Positions 36,190 to 44,883 of a DNA stretch of 64,000 bases are shown here, piece after piece (the stretch's first letter is position 1; each line of letters opens with the position of its first letter). The notes beneath the pieces were generated by a model. The model was not told where the DNA came from and did not search any database. It saw nothing but the letters and a program-made list of their open reading frames with translations. This stretch comes from Xanthomonas arboricola pv. populi (GTDB taxonomy: Bacteria > Pseudomonadota > Gammaproteobacteria > Xanthomonadales > Xanthomonadaceae): positions 226,193 to 290,192 of the forward strand of contig NZ_MDEB01000007.1 in assembly GCF_002939945.1 (NCBI RefSeq), written 5' to 3'. The position numbers were made by a program, and so were the translations under genes.

Positions 36190-38877
36190 TCAGAAGCTTC
36201 CGCGCAGGGACACGGTGAAGTTGCGGGGCTCGCCGTACCAGTTGCCGCCCGAGGAATTGCTGACCGTCTGGTAGTAGGTCCGGTCGAACAGGTTGTTGAT
36301 GTTGAGCGCGACCGTCCAACGCTCGTCGAGCTGCAAGGCCGCGCGCGTGGAGACCACGGCGTAGCCAGGCTGCTGGAAATCGAACGCCGCAGTTCCACCC
36401 GTGCACGCCCCGGTCACCCGGTCCACCACCAGGCATGCCACCCCGCTGTAGTAGCCGCGGCTCTGCGCGTTCACGCCGCCGCCGACGTTGAGCCGGCCCA
36501 GCCAGCCGCCGCCCTGGAACTGGTAGCTGGTCCAGAGCTTGAGCAGGTGCTTGGGCAGCCGGCTCTGCAGCGGCAATCCGTTCTGAGTCGAGAGCTCGCC
36601 GGTTTCCTCGTTCTCGTTGCGCGTGTAACTGGCAGCGACTTGCCAGCCAGGCAGGATCTCGCCACTGACTTCCATATCCACGCCGCGGCTCACCCGCTTG
36701 AGATCGGTGTTGGTGATGTAGCAGCAAAAATGGGTACCGCCGTCGGGCGTGCTCAGGTCACCGTCCAGATAGGCGAAGTCCTTCTGCTCGATACGATAGG
36801 CTGCCAGCGTCGCGTTCAACCGGCCATCGCGCGCTGCCCACTTGACGCCTGCCTCGATATTGCTGCCGGTGATCGGATCGACCGTTTTGCCGTCGTGGCC
36901 CAGCAGCAGCGACTGCTCGACATAGATGTCGCTGTAGCCGACGTAGGCCGTGACGTCGTCGGTCACGTCGTAGCTCAGCGAAACGTTCGGAGGCCAGCTG
37001 ATGTTGTTGGTGGAGTACTCGAAAGGATACGTGTCGTAGACCTGCCCGAACGCCCAGATATCGTCGCTGAGCCAGTCCATGCACCCCGACGGATCCTGGC
37101 AGATGCTGTCCAGCACCTCCCGGGACTCGAGGGTGCTGTAGCGCATGCCGATGTTCAGGTGCAGCGGCTCCCAGAACGTCAGGCGCAGGTTGGCGTAGGC
37201 GCCGGTCTGGCGGCTCAGGTAGGTGGGATAGCGCTGATACGCGGCCATCGCGCCGGCCTGCGCGTAGGCCGGGTCGTAAGGATCGAAGCCGAAGACGTTG
37301 ACCGGGACGCTGTCGGAATCCAAGGGGACGTATCGGGTCAACCCGGCACCATCGGCTTTCATGTAGTTGGCGCCGACGACCAGTTGCTGCTCGTGGCCGA
37401 ACAGCTTGAAGGTGCCATTGAGCGTGAGGTCGGCAGCGATCTGCTTGCTGGCGCCGTCCTCCTTGATCTGATCCATCTGCGGGCCCGTCAGCACCCCCGG
37501 ATTGACCGCGCCGCCGACCACGCCGTAGGTCCAGGTCCGCTCCTGCTTGGTCCGCGTGACGTTCAACTTCAGGCCCCAGTGCTGGCCCAGTGCCTGTTCC
37601 ACCTGACCATAGAGCTCGGTGGTGTCGAACTCGTAGCTGTTCCAGGGAAAGCAGAAGCAGGTCTTTGGCGACAGGCCCAGGTCGCTGCCGTCCACGTAGC
37701 GCGGCAGGCCGCCGGCGAACGGCAGTGCGTCCTGCCAGGTACGGCTGGCGCCGACGCTAACCAGCGTGGACGGCGTCAGGTCGTACTCCAGCACGCCGTT
37801 GACCACCGTCTTCTCGTTGCGTGCGATGTCGTAGAAGTAGTTCTGGTCCTGCCAGACGAGGATGCCGCGTCCACGCAGCTTTCCGTCCAGCCCCAGCGGA
37901 CCGGTCGCATCCAGCGTCGTGCGGTAGTTGCTCCAGCTTCCCGCCTGGGCTTCCACGACCACCTGGCGATGGTCGAGCGGGCGCTTGCGCAGCAGGCTGA
38001 TCACCCCGCCCGGCGCACCGTACCCGTTGAACAGGCCATCGGCGCCGCGCAGGATCTCGGCATGGTCGTACAGCGCCATGTCCAACTGCGGCACCATGCC
38101 GAAGCTGGTGGTGGAGGCGATGTCCAGCGGCGCGCCGCCATCGATCTGCAGGCGCTGGATGCGAAAGCCCCGCGAATAGAACTCCGCCTCCAGCGGGCCG
38201 TTGCTGCCGGTGATGGTGCTCACGCCCGCGCTCTGGGCCATCAGCGCGGAGAAATCGGTGAGGTTCTGCTCGACGATGCGCTCGTGCGTGACCACGCTGA
38301 CCGATTGCGGCGTGTCCTTGATCGACAGCGGGATCTTGCTGGCGATGCCCAGCGCGTCGCTGGTGTAGCTGCCGCTGCCCTCGGTGGCGGTCACGTCCGT
38401 GCTTCCATTGATGCCAGCCATGGCCCGGCTGCTGCCATCGCCCTCCACACGCAGCGGGCCGAGCATGCGCGTGCTGCCGGCGTCTGGGATCTCCTCGATG
38501 ACCACCGTGCGCGGGCCGGCGAACCGGAAGGTCATGCCGCTTCCCGTCAGCAACCGGGTCAGGCCCCCCTCGATGGAGTAGCTGCCCCGCAGGCCCTCGG
38601 TGCGCTTGCCGTCGGTCAACCGACTGTCGACGTTGAATTGAAGGCCGGACTGGGTGCCGAAGCGCAGCAAGGCGTTGCTGAGCGGTCCGGCAGGCACATC
38701 GAAATCGCGTGTCTGCCCCTGCTGCACGAGTGTCTCCTGAGCGCTAGCCACCGGCGCCACGCCCCAGGTGAAGGCACCCACTGCCGCTGCAACTGCCACC
38801 AGCGTGCCCTTCGCACATCGCTGCACCATCCATTCGAAAACCCAAGCCTGTGAAGCGCTGAAAGCTCTGTGCCTCAT
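36190..38877 (-). CDS. TonB-dependent receptor with STN signalling domain
   Basis: The 895-residue outer-membrane receptor has a signal sequence ending near VASAQ and an STN domain at about 58-120 (FDVPAGPLSNALLRFGTQSG). The plug follows (IPLSIKDTPQSVSVVTHERI, DHAEILRGADGLFNGYGAPG) and then a 22-strand-type barrel ending in Phe. This is the layout of FecA/FpvA-type transducers, which sense ligand and signal to a FecR anti-sigma factor. Siderophore receptors are closest by eye. Four cysteine pairs in likely surface loops (TCFCF, SICQDPSGC, FCCY, CLVVDRVTGAC) suggest disulfide-braced loops. A putative ECF promoter lies about 105 bases upstream. Confidence 0.92.
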   Translation of the reverse strand: MRHRAFSASQAWVFEWMVQRCAKGTLVAVAAAVGAFTWGVAPVASAQETLVQQGQTRDFDVPAGPLSNALLRFGTQSGLQFNVDSRLTDGKRTEGLRGSYSIEGGLTRLLTGSGMTFRFAGPRTVVIEEIPDAGSTRMLGPLRVEGDGSSRAMAGINGSTDVTATEGSGSYTSDALGIASKIPLSIKDTPQSVSVVTHERIVEQNLTDFSALMAQSAGVSTITGSNGPLEAEFYSRGFRIQRLQIDGGAPLDIASTTSFGMVPQLDMALYDHAEILRGADGLFNGYGAPGGVISLLRKRPLDHRQVVVEAQAGSWSNYRTTLDATGPLGLDGKLRGRGILVWQDQNYFYDIARNEKTVVNGVLEYDLTPSTLVSVGASRTWQDALPFAGGLPRYVDGSDLGLSPKTCFCFPWNSYEFDTTELYGQVEQALGQHWGLKLNVTRTKQERTWTYGVVGGAVNPGVLTGPQMDQIKEDGASKQIAADLTLNGTFKLFGHEQQLVVGANYMKADGAGLTRYVPLDSDSVPVNVFGFDPYDPAYAQAGAMAAYQRYPTYLSRQTGAYANLRLTFWEPLHLNIGMRYSTLESREVLDSICQDPSGCMDWLSDDIWAFGQVYDTYPFEYSTNNISWPPNVSLSYDVTDDVTAYVGYSDIYVEQSLLLGHDGKTVDPITGSNIEAGVKWAARDGRLNATLAAYRIEQKDFAYLDGDLSTPDGGTHFCCYITNTDLKRVSRGVDMEVSGEILPGWQVAASYTRNENEETGELSTQNGLPLQSRLPKHLLKLWTSYQFQGGGWLGRLNVGGGVNAQSRGYYSGVACLVVDRVTGACTGGTAAFDFQQPGYAVVSTRAALQLDERWTVALNINNLFDRTYYQTVSNSSGGNWYGEPRNFTVSLRGSF

Positions 38878-38981
38878 CCCTTTTCCCCATGGTTATCGTC
38901 GATCACGCTCCGGTAGTGCCATCCGGACGAACCCGAGCCCGATCCGTGCGCCTCCCACGCGCGGCCGGATCTCTTAAAGGG

Positions 38982-39011
38982 GTAATGCTTGAGGAGGCCG
39001 AAGTTGACAAT
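38982..39011 (-). promoter_or_regulatory. Putative ECF-sigma promoter of the TonB receptor gene
   Basis: Read on the minus strand, ATTGTCAA-N11-TCAAGCATTAC lies 105 bases before the receptor start. The same two blocks with the same 11-base spacing occur before exbB (42811-42840). It is the likely -35/-10 pair for the sigma factor encoded in this locus. Confidence 0.65.
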
Positions 39012-39135
39012 TGGACAACGATGAGCAAACCGCGATCGCGCTCGACCCGGGGCGCTGCCTGGTGGGCGCGCCGACCTGAAATTCCGGCGAACGGACCGGT
39101 CGCTCAGCGTGGCCGCGCGGACCCGAGCGCGTGCG

Positions 39136-40131
39136 TCAGGATGCGTGGATCCAGACGATCGGCCCGATGCGGGTCACCTTGATGGGCAAGGACTGCTCCA
39201 GCGTGTCGTACCACTCGTCAAGGCGCGCCAGGTCCACGATCGAACTCACGCGCTGCTGCCTGGCGTGCGGATAGCTGACCAGCACCAGACGCCGGTCGTA
39301 GCGCTTGAGGTCGTCCAGCACCTCGCCGATACGGCGATTCTCGAACTGCAGGCGTCCAGTGCGCCAGGACAGCGCCTGTTCCGCGTTGACCGCTTCGATG
39401 TGCGGCGCCGGTTCGCCGGAATGGACGCGAACGCGCTCGTCCGCGGTGACGAACACGGCGCCGCCGCCCTCCCTGGCGACTCGCACCTTGCCTCGCTGCA
39501 CAGTCACCACGACCTCTCTGCCTTCGCGGCGAACGCCGAAGGCCGTGCCCAGCACCGTGACCTGGCCGCCGCCGGCATCCACGGTGAACGGATGCTGCGG
39601 ATCGTGGGCCACGTCGAAGTAGGCTTCGCCGCGTGCCAGGTCGATATGGCGCCGATTCCCATCGACACGCACGTCGGCGGCACTGCCGGTGTTCAACCAC
39701 ATGGTGCTGCCATCGGCCAGGGCAAGGGTCCGCTGCTCGCCGATGCCGGTGGTCTGGTCGAATCGCCAGTCCCGCTGCCACTGCCCCCCCAGCGTCGCGA
39801 CCAGCAGCAATGCTGCCGCAGTCGCCAGCGCCGGACGGCGCCAACGGCGTCGCGTCCGGACCTGGCGCCGTTGCGCTGCGGAGGCAGGAAGACTCGCCAT
39901 CACCGGCGCGTACTGCGCCTCCAAGGGCTCTCCGATCATCAGCCACAAGTGCCGAGCCTTGTTCAGCGCCTTCTCGTGACTGGCGTCCGAATCGCGCCAT
40001 CGCTCGAACTCGGCCAGTGCATCGGCGTCGACCTCGCCCGTGGCAATACGTGAAACCCACGCAAGCGCCTGGTCCATCGGATCGCTGGCATCCAACTCCA
40101 TCTTCGTCCGCATTGTGTCGTCGTTACTCAT
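39136..40131 (-). CDS. FecR-family anti-sigma regulator
   Basis: The 331-residue protein has the cytoplasmic DUF4880 N-terminal region (ALAWVSRIATGEVDADALAE, WRDSDASHEKAL), one membrane span at about residues 101-114 (ALATAAALLLVATL), and the periplasmic FecR domain (ALADGSTMWLNTGSAADV, GEAYFDVAHDPQHPFTV). A C-terminal secretin/STN-like segment follows (ENRRIGEVLDDLKRYDRR). It would relay ligand binding at the TonB receptor to the ECF sigma factor. The gene follows the sigma gene by 58 bases and precedes the receptor gene by 258. Confidence 0.92.
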   Translation of the reverse strand: MSNDDTMRTKMELDASDPMDQALAWVSRIATGEVDADALAEFERWRDSDASHEKALNKARHLWLMIGEPLEAQYAPVMASLPASAAQRRQVRTRRRWRRPALATAAALLLVATLGGQWQRDWRFDQTTGIGEQRTLALADGSTMWLNTGSAADVRVDGNRRHIDLARGEAYFDVAHDPQHPFTVDAGGGQVTVLGTAFGVRREGREVVVTVQRGKVRVAREGGGAVFVTADERVRVHSGEPAPHIEAVNAEQALSWRTGRLQFENRRIGEVLDDLKRYDRRLVLVSYPHARQQRVSSIVDLARLDEWYDTLEQSLPIKVTRIGPIVWIHAS

Positions 40132-40189
40132 CTGCCTGTTCCTCTAACGCCCAGCGAGCCCGAAACTGACAAGAGGGGCATGTGTCCGT

Positions 40190-40750
40190 TCATCTCTCGC
40201 CCAGCTTCTGTGCGCAGGCCTTCAGCGCAAGCAGCACGTACTTGTTCACCAAACTCAGCGAAACATCCAACCGGGCGGCAACCTCTTCGCGCGGCAGGCC
40301 TTCGATGCGGGTCAGGTACAGCACGTCGCGACACTTTGCCGGAAGCTCGGCAAGCGTGGCCTCGATCAGGTTCATCTGGTCGCGCGCATGCGCGTGTTCT
40401 TCAGGTTCTTCGACATGCCCTTCGAACAACGTCAACGCGCCCGCGAGCAGTTTCACCCGATTGGTTTCGCTGCGCATGTGGTACAGCGCCGCGTGCACGG
40501 CCATGCGCATCAGATACCTTCGCGCCGCTTCTTCACTCGACAGCAGGCTGGAAACCCGCCCGAGGCGGAGATAGATGTCCTGCGCCAGATCCTGTGCGGT
40601 ATGGCGGTCGAGGATGCGGCGCTCGATGACCCTTTCCAGGCTCGGCCGGATCTCGATGAAGATCCGCGTCAGCTCCTCGGTCGTCAACGCACCGGCCAAC
40701 ACCGCCTCGCTCGCTGCGGCCGCCGCCGGCTCGGCGCGCCGCCATTTCAT
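40190..40750 (-). CDS. ECF RNA polymerase sigma factor, FecI-like
   Basis: The 186-residue protein has sigma region 2 (DRHTAQDLAQDIYLRLGRV) and region 4 (LPAKCRDVLYLTRIEGL, then PREEVAARLDVSLSLVNKYV), the layout of iron-starvation-type ECF sigma factors. Its ATG overlaps the tonB stop (ATGA), so it is translated with the exbB-exbD-tonB set. Together with FecR and the STN receptor it forms a cell-surface signalling circuit. Likely targets are the two motif-bearing promoters before exbB and the receptor gene, giving positive feedback. Confidence 0.9.
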   Translation of the reverse strand: MKWRRAEPAAAAASEAVLAGALTTEELTRIFIEIRPSLERVIERRILDRHTAQDLAQDIYLRLGRVSSLLSSEEAARRYLMRMAVHAALYHMRSETNRVKLLAGALTLFEGHVEEPEEHAHARDQMNLIEATLAELPAKCRDVLYLTRIEGLPREEVAARLDVSLSLVNKYVLLALKACAQKLGER

Positions 40751-41514
40751 GGACGCCGTCCCTGGGCGAGCTGGCGGCGCAGGAAGAACTCCACGGGCAC
40801 GATCATCTCGACGGTGTTGCCGGTCATCTCCGGCGGCGGCGGCGGCAGCGGCGCGGCGCGCTGGATCAGCGCATCCACTTCCGCATCCAGCAACGCATAG
40901 CCGCGGCTGCGCCAGATGGTCCACTGCAGCACGTTGCCACTGCGGTCCATCGTGAAGCGCAGATAGACCGTATCTTCCTGCCGGCGCCGCTGCGCGGCAC
41001 CGGGATAGCGCTTGTGCTGCTCAAGGTGGGTCAGCAGCCGGTTCTCCCAGCTCTGGATGACGGCCGTGGCGTTCTCGCTGGCCACGCCCTGAACCGGCGC
41101 CTGGAGCGCAGCATCGGCCACGGCCGGGGCCACGCTCGACGGCACGGCGGTAGTGCGGTCAGCCCCCGTCACCTGCTCGGCTTCCGGCTTGTCTTCGAGC
41201 TTGGCCGCCAATGCATCCGGAGGCGGATGTGTCTTGACCTCCGGCGGCGGATCGAACGCACGCGGCTGCGGCTTTGGCTGCACCCGCGACTCGATCTGCT
41301 CCGGTCCAGGCGGCTTCTCGGTGAGCTGGTGCTCCCGTGCCGCAGGCAATGGCGCAAGCTCCACCGTCATCGCCGCCAACGGCGCTGCGACAGGTGCAGG
41401 GGGCTGCGCGACGAAATCGAGCAACATCAGCGCCGCTACGCCGCCGTGCAGCAGCAACGCACTGGCGATGCTGCCCGCCCAGCGGGTCGAATCGGAAACC
41501 CCACGCTGGCGCAT
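40747..41514 (-). CDS. tonB: TonB energy-transducing protein
   Basis: The 255-residue protein has an N-terminal membrane anchor (about 15-35, IASALLLHGGVAALMLLDFV), a Pro-rich periplasmic spacer (PPGPEQIESRVQPKPQPRAF, PPPEVKTHPPPDALA) and a C-terminal TonB domain with NRLLTHLEQHKRYPGAAQRR and VYLRFTMDRSGNVLQWTIWR. It carries proton-motive energy from ExbBD to outer-membrane receptors. It lies 5 bases after exbD and overlaps the sigma gene, so this TonB is probably dedicated to the receptor of this operon. Confidence 0.92.
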   Translation of the reverse strand: MRQRGVSDSTRWAGSIASALLLHGGVAALMLLDFVAQPPAPVAAPLAAMTVELAPLPAAREHQLTEKPPGPEQIESRVQPKPQPRAFDPPPEVKTHPPPDALAAKLEDKPEAEQVTGADRTTAVPSSVAPAVADAALQAPVQGVASENATAVIQSWENRLLTHLEQHKRYPGAAQRRRQEDTVYLRFTMDRSGNVLQWTIWRSRGYALLDAEVDALIQRAAPLPPPPPEMTGNTVEMIVPVEFFLRRQLAQGRRP

Positions 41515-41519
41515 CGTGC

Positions 41520-41942
41520 CTAGATCTCCGTCTGGTCCAGAGTGACCAAGGCCACTTTCTGGTAGCCCTGCTCACGCAACACATTCATCAGGCGCATCAA
41601 ATCGCCGTATGGGACTGTCTTGTCGGCACGCAGGAACACGCGCGCATCGCGATCGCTTCCAAGCAGGGTATGTAGTGCTCCGCCCAGTGCCGACCGCTCC
41701 ACCTCGGTCTCGCCTACATACACGCGCAGGTCCGATTTCAGGCTTACCACCACAGGCTCCTGCGGTTCCTGCTGCGCCTGGGCGCTGGACACCGGAAGCT
41801 CCAAAGGCACGTTCACCGTTGCCAGCGGCGCAGCCACCATGAAGATGATCAGCAGCACCAGCATCACGTCGATGAAGGGCGTGACGTTGATTTCGTGCAG
41901 GCCGGTCTCGTGCTCGTCTCCGGAATCAAGCTTAAATGACAT
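41520..41942 (-). CDS. exbD: ExbD biopolymer transport protein
   Basis: The 140-residue protein has one N-terminal membrane span with the proton-path Asp in NVTPFIDVMLVLLIIFMVAA and a periplasmic domain ending in QGYQKVALVTLDQTEI. With ExbB it forms the proton-driven motor for TonB. The gene overlaps the end of exbB by 11 bases and is followed by tonB after 5 bases, showing tight translational coupling. Confidence 0.94.
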   Translation of the reverse strand: MSFKLDSGDEHETGLHEINVTPFIDVMLVLLIIFMVAAPLATVNVPLELPVSSAQAQQEPQEPVVVSLKSDLRVYVGETEVERSALGGALHTLLGSDRDARVFLRADKTVPYGDLMRLMNVLREQGYQKVALVTLDQTEI

Positions 41943-42711
41943 GGCCTGGCCCCGGCATGCGTCGCGCGTCCAGTTCGCTGTCCAGCTCCCGGCTCAGCAA
42001 GCACATGACGTGTGTCGCAGCATCGTTCATCCGTACGCGGTAGCCGGCGATGGCGCGCGTCACTGCGTTGTAAACCAGGACTGCCGGGATCGCCGCCACC
42101 AGGCCGAAAGCCGTTGTCAGCAGCGCCTCGGCGATACCAGGCGCAACTACCGCAAGGTTGGTGGTCTGCGAGTGCGCGATGCCGATGAAAGCGTTCATGA
42201 TGCCCCACACGGTACCGAACAGGCCAATGAACGGCGCCGCAGCGCCGATGCTGCCCAGCACGCTGGCACCGCGCGACAGCCTGCGCTGCTGGCCGGCTTC
42301 CACGCGCTGGATCCGGGCGGCCGTGCGCTCCTTGATGCCTTCTGCGAACACATGCCGCCGCCCGGCCGGATATCGTTCCAGCTCGCCGATGGCGACCTGC
42401 ACCATCGCGGCGGCGACCGGGTCCGGAAGTTGCACGAAGCTGGCCAGCTCGCCGTAACTCGACAGGGACTTCAATGCCGTGGCGATGGTCCGGCGACAGG
42501 CGACGATCTCCCAGGTCTTGTAGATCCAGATGCTCAGCGTGGCGACCGAAGCCAACACGAGCACACCCATGACTGTCTTCACCACCCAGTCCGCCTGCTG
42601 GAACATCGCGGCGACCGTCAGATCGTGCGTCAGTCCAGGCCTGACCGCTGCCGAGGCCGGCGAGGCCAACCAGCCCAATAGCAGTGGGACTACGACACGA
42701 CTGTGCTTCAA
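41932..42711 (-). CDS. exbB: ExbB/MotA-TolQ-type proton channel
   Basis: The 259-residue protein has an N-terminal segment that may be a signal peptide (GWLASPASAA) and three membrane spans. The MotA/TolQ/ExbB signature is GAAAPFIGLFGTVWGIMNAF followed by LVAAIPAVLVYNAVTRAI. It is the first gene of the exbB-exbD-tonB-sigma-fecR run. A two-block motif shared with the receptor promoter lies 100 bases upstream, so the locus sigma factor probably drives its own operon. Confidence 0.93.
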   Translation of the reverse strand: MKHSRVVVPLLLGWLASPASAAVRPGLTHDLTVAAMFQQADWVVKTVMGVLVLASVATLSIWIYKTWEIVACRRTIATALKSLSSYGELASFVQLPDPVAAAMVQVAIGELERYPAGRRHVFAEGIKERTAARIQRVEAGQQRRLSRGASVLGSIGAAAPFIGLFGTVWGIMNAFIGIAHSQTTNLAVVAPGIAEALLTTAFGLVAAIPAVLVYNAVTRAIAGYRVRMNDAATHVMCLLSRELDSELDARRMPGPGHVI

Positions 42712-43169
42712 GGCTTACTCCTGGCTGATGTCTGCGTACGCTGCACGCGCCCCGCAAGCCGCGCCGGTGCTCGCTCGCCGCCGGCTGCGTCATGCGACCT
42801 GTTCCTAACCGTAATGCTTGAACGGCTGCGTATTGACAATCGAGTACGAGATATTTCGCACAAGATCTAAAATCTCATTCAAAGTTGAGACAGTGGACGC
42901 TCGATGTGCGACCGGGTCAACGACGCGCCGGTGTCCTGGAGATCGGACAGGCTCATGACCAGCCGGATCACCACCGTATCGGCGTGCCGGCGTTGCTCGA
43001 AAATGGCCGATGCACCTGCGGACATCGAGGAATTCTCATGCACCTTCCGCAAGCAATCGCGGCAGTGGACCAGCCGCGGTCAGCCCGCGCCGAAGACGCT
43101 GCCTCAGTCCGCCCCGGTTCCATCTCGCCAACACTGCATACGCTATGGAGGCGCATGGGTCCTGCATGA
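42712..43169. other. Intergenic stretch upstream of exbB
   Basis: It holds the putative ECF promoter at 42811-42840 (listed separately) and the end of the convergent-side LysR gene region. No gene is supported between 42841 and 43169, and no convincing Fur box was seen. Confidence 0.5.
42811..42840 (-). promoter_or_regulatory. Putative ECF-sigma promoter of exbB operon
   Basis: On the minus strand ATTGTCAA-N11-TCAAGCATTAC lies 100 bases before exbB. It repeats exactly the two blocks and spacing found before the TonB receptor gene, while the 11 spacer bases differ. Confidence 0.65.
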
Positions 43170-44069
43170 TCAATGCGTCCAAGGCGGCGCGCGTAATGCG
43201 TCGACCAGAAAATCTACCAGCCGTCGCACCTTCAACGGCAATTGCTTGCGCGTGGGGTAGACGGCAAAAATGCCCAGTTCCGCCGCGCGGAACTCGGGCA
43301 TCAACTCGACCAACGCACCACTGTCTAGGTCTGCATAGACCAGGAAGTCCGGCTGCAGGATGATCCCCTGATGCGCCAAGGCCGCCGCCCGGCAGGTATC
43401 GCCGTTGTTGGCGTGGATACGCGAATGCGTGCGCACTGTCTCCTCGCCCTGGGGCCCCTGAAAGCTCCAGATGTCGCCGGACGACCAGTACGTATAGGAG
43501 ATCACATCGTGCCGGGTGAGCTCGTGCGGATGCTGCGGCGTGCCTCGCTCGGCGAGATAATCCGGCGAAGCACACAGCACCATACGCGTTCGAGCAAGGC
43601 GCCTGCTGACTAGGCTTGAGTCGGACAATCGCGCAATGCGCACCGCAAGGTCATAGCCTTCCTCGACAAGATCTATCACGCGGTCGGACAACACGATATC
43701 CAGCGTGACCTGCGGATTGCGTGCGGCGAATCGGCCCCATAGCGCGGCCAGATGTAGCGCCCCGAAGGTCTGCGGCGCGCCAATCCGCAACCGACCCTGC
43801 GCCTGCAGCGCACTGGCCCCCACCTCGGCCTCGGCTTCCTGGACAGCAAGCAGGATGTCCTTGCAGCGTTGGTAGTAGGCCTGGCCTTCCCCCGTCAGCG
43901 ACAGGCGGCGCGTCGTCCGCTGCAGCAGGCGCGTGCCTAGATGCCCTTCCAATTCATTGACGTGACGGGACACCGCCGGCTTGGACAGCCCTACCACCTC
44001 CATAGCCCGCACGAAGCTACCGGCCTCTACCACCGCGGTGAAGGTCTTCATGGCTTGAAGCAGATCCAT
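43170..44069 (-). CDS. LysR-type regulator divergent from reductase/isochorismatase set
   Basis: The 299-residue LysR protein has the winged helix at about 2-61 (FTAVVEAGSFVRAMEVVGLS, LEGHLGTRLLQRTTRR) and the effector domain start GRLRIGAPQTFGALHLAAL. It belongs to the AaeR/DmlR-like subgroup, like the protein at 29749. It is divergent from the 44221 reductase gene across a region with inverted repeats. It probably controls the run from 44221 to about 47727 in response to an electrophile or aromatic ligand. Confidence 0.86.
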   Translation of the reverse strand: MDLLQAMKTFTAVVEAGSFVRAMEVVGLSKPAVSRHVNELEGHLGTRLLQRTTRRLSLTGEGQAYYQRCKDILLAVQEAEAEVGASALQAQGRLRIGAPQTFGALHLAALWGRFAARNPQVTLDIVLSDRVIDLVEEGYDLAVRIARLSDSSLVSRRLARTRMVLCASPDYLAERGTPQHPHELTRHDVISYTYWSSGDIWSFQGPQGEETVRTHSRIHANNGDTCRAAALAHQGIILQPDFLVYADLDSGALVELMPEFRAAELGIFAVYPTRKQLPLKVRRLVDFLVDALRAPPWTH

Positions 44070-44077
44070 AGTCTCTT

Positions 44078-44104
44078 TATTCGGAACAATTTATCTATCG
44101 AATA
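44078..44104. promoter_or_regulatory. Inverted repeats in lysR/reductase divergent region
   Basis: TATTCG (44078-44083) and CGAATA (44099-44104) form a perfect inverted repeat with a 15-base AT-rich spacer. A third ATTCG half-site lies at 44117-44121, also 12 to 13 bases on. It is a likely LysR operator. Confidence 0.5.
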
Positions 44105-44220
44105 GTAATTTATCTCATTCGATGCCGCCAATATAGTTCGTCTCAAGCCGATACCGCTGTCGGCTGCTTGGGACCAAGCAATCCCGAGCACTCTGTTTCT
44201 CTCTCGACAGGACGATCACT

Positions 44221-44853
44221 ATGAACATCACTCTCATCGGTGCCGGCAATATGGGCGCAGGCTTCGTCAAGCAGCTCACCGCCGCAGGCCATCAGGTCCG
44301 TATCGCCGCACGCGACCTGAGCAAGGCTCAGGCAGTGGCCGCCGCGCATCCCGGCGCAACCGCGTTGGCACCCGCCGACGCACTGGGCGACTCCCAGGTC
44401 GTCATCGTCGCCACCGGCTACGCCGATGCCGTCCCGGCGCTGCAAGCGCTCGGATCGCTGGAAGGCCGCGTCGTGATCGACATTACCAACCCGTTGACGG
44501 CCGACTACATGGGCCTGACCCTGGGCTACGACAGCTCGGCTGCCGAAGAAATTGCCAAGGCGCTGCCGGATGCCCACGTGGTCAAGGCGTTCAATACCGT
44601 TCTTGCCCAGGTACTGGCCGAAGGCCCGGTCTTCGCAGCGGGGCAGACCGTGCCGGTCTTCTACGCTGGTGACGATGAGCGCGCAAAGCAGACCGTGCGG
44701 GCACTTGCCGAAAGCATCGGCTTCCAGCCGGTCGACGCTGGCGGACTGAAGAACGCGCGGTACCTGGAACCGCTGGCCGGGCTGAATATCTACTTCGCCT
44801 ATGGCGCTGGTCAGGGCACGCAGATCGCGCCCACCTGGATCCATCGCAACTGA
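44221..44853 (+). CDS. NAD(P)-binding oxidoreductase, F420-dependent NADP reductase-like
   Basis: The 210-residue protein has the Rossmann motif MNITLIGAGNMGAGFV and the family stretches VVIDITNPLTADY, VVKAFNTVLAQ and FQPVDAGGLKNARYLEPLA, ending GTQIAPTWIHRN. It is a full-length paralogue of the 28977-29654 product, and both are divergent from related LysR genes. NAD(P)-linked reduction of a quinone or carbonyl is plausible, but the substrate is unknown. It leads a plus-strand run with isochorismatase-like, DoxX, dioxygenase and esterase genes. Confidence 0.85.
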   Translation: MNITLIGAGNMGAGFVKQLTAAGHQVRIAARDLSKAQAVAAAHPGATALAPADALGDSQVVIVATGYADAVPALQALGSLEGRVVIDITNPLTADYMGLTLGYDSSAAEEIAKALPDAHVVKAFNTVLAQVLAEGPVFAAGQTVPVFYAGDDERAKQTVRALAESIGFQPVDAGGLKNARYLEPLAGLNIYFAYGAGQGTQIAPTWIHRN

Positions 44854-44883
44854 TTCGGAACGACCTTCACTCTGGAGAAGACC

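Noticed and set aside
36104..36727. In-frame upstream extension of the M16 protease
   Set aside because: It runs through the receptor gene end in the wrong frame and has no start signal; the signal peptide begins at 36103.
36547..38853. Plus-strand open frame of 768 codons
   Set aside because: It is antisense to the TonB receptor gene, lacks a ribosome site and shows no protein family features.
42841..42890. AT-rich stretch resembling a Fur box upstream of exbB
   Set aside because: Only a few positions match the 19-bp Fur consensus and no symmetric arms could be placed.
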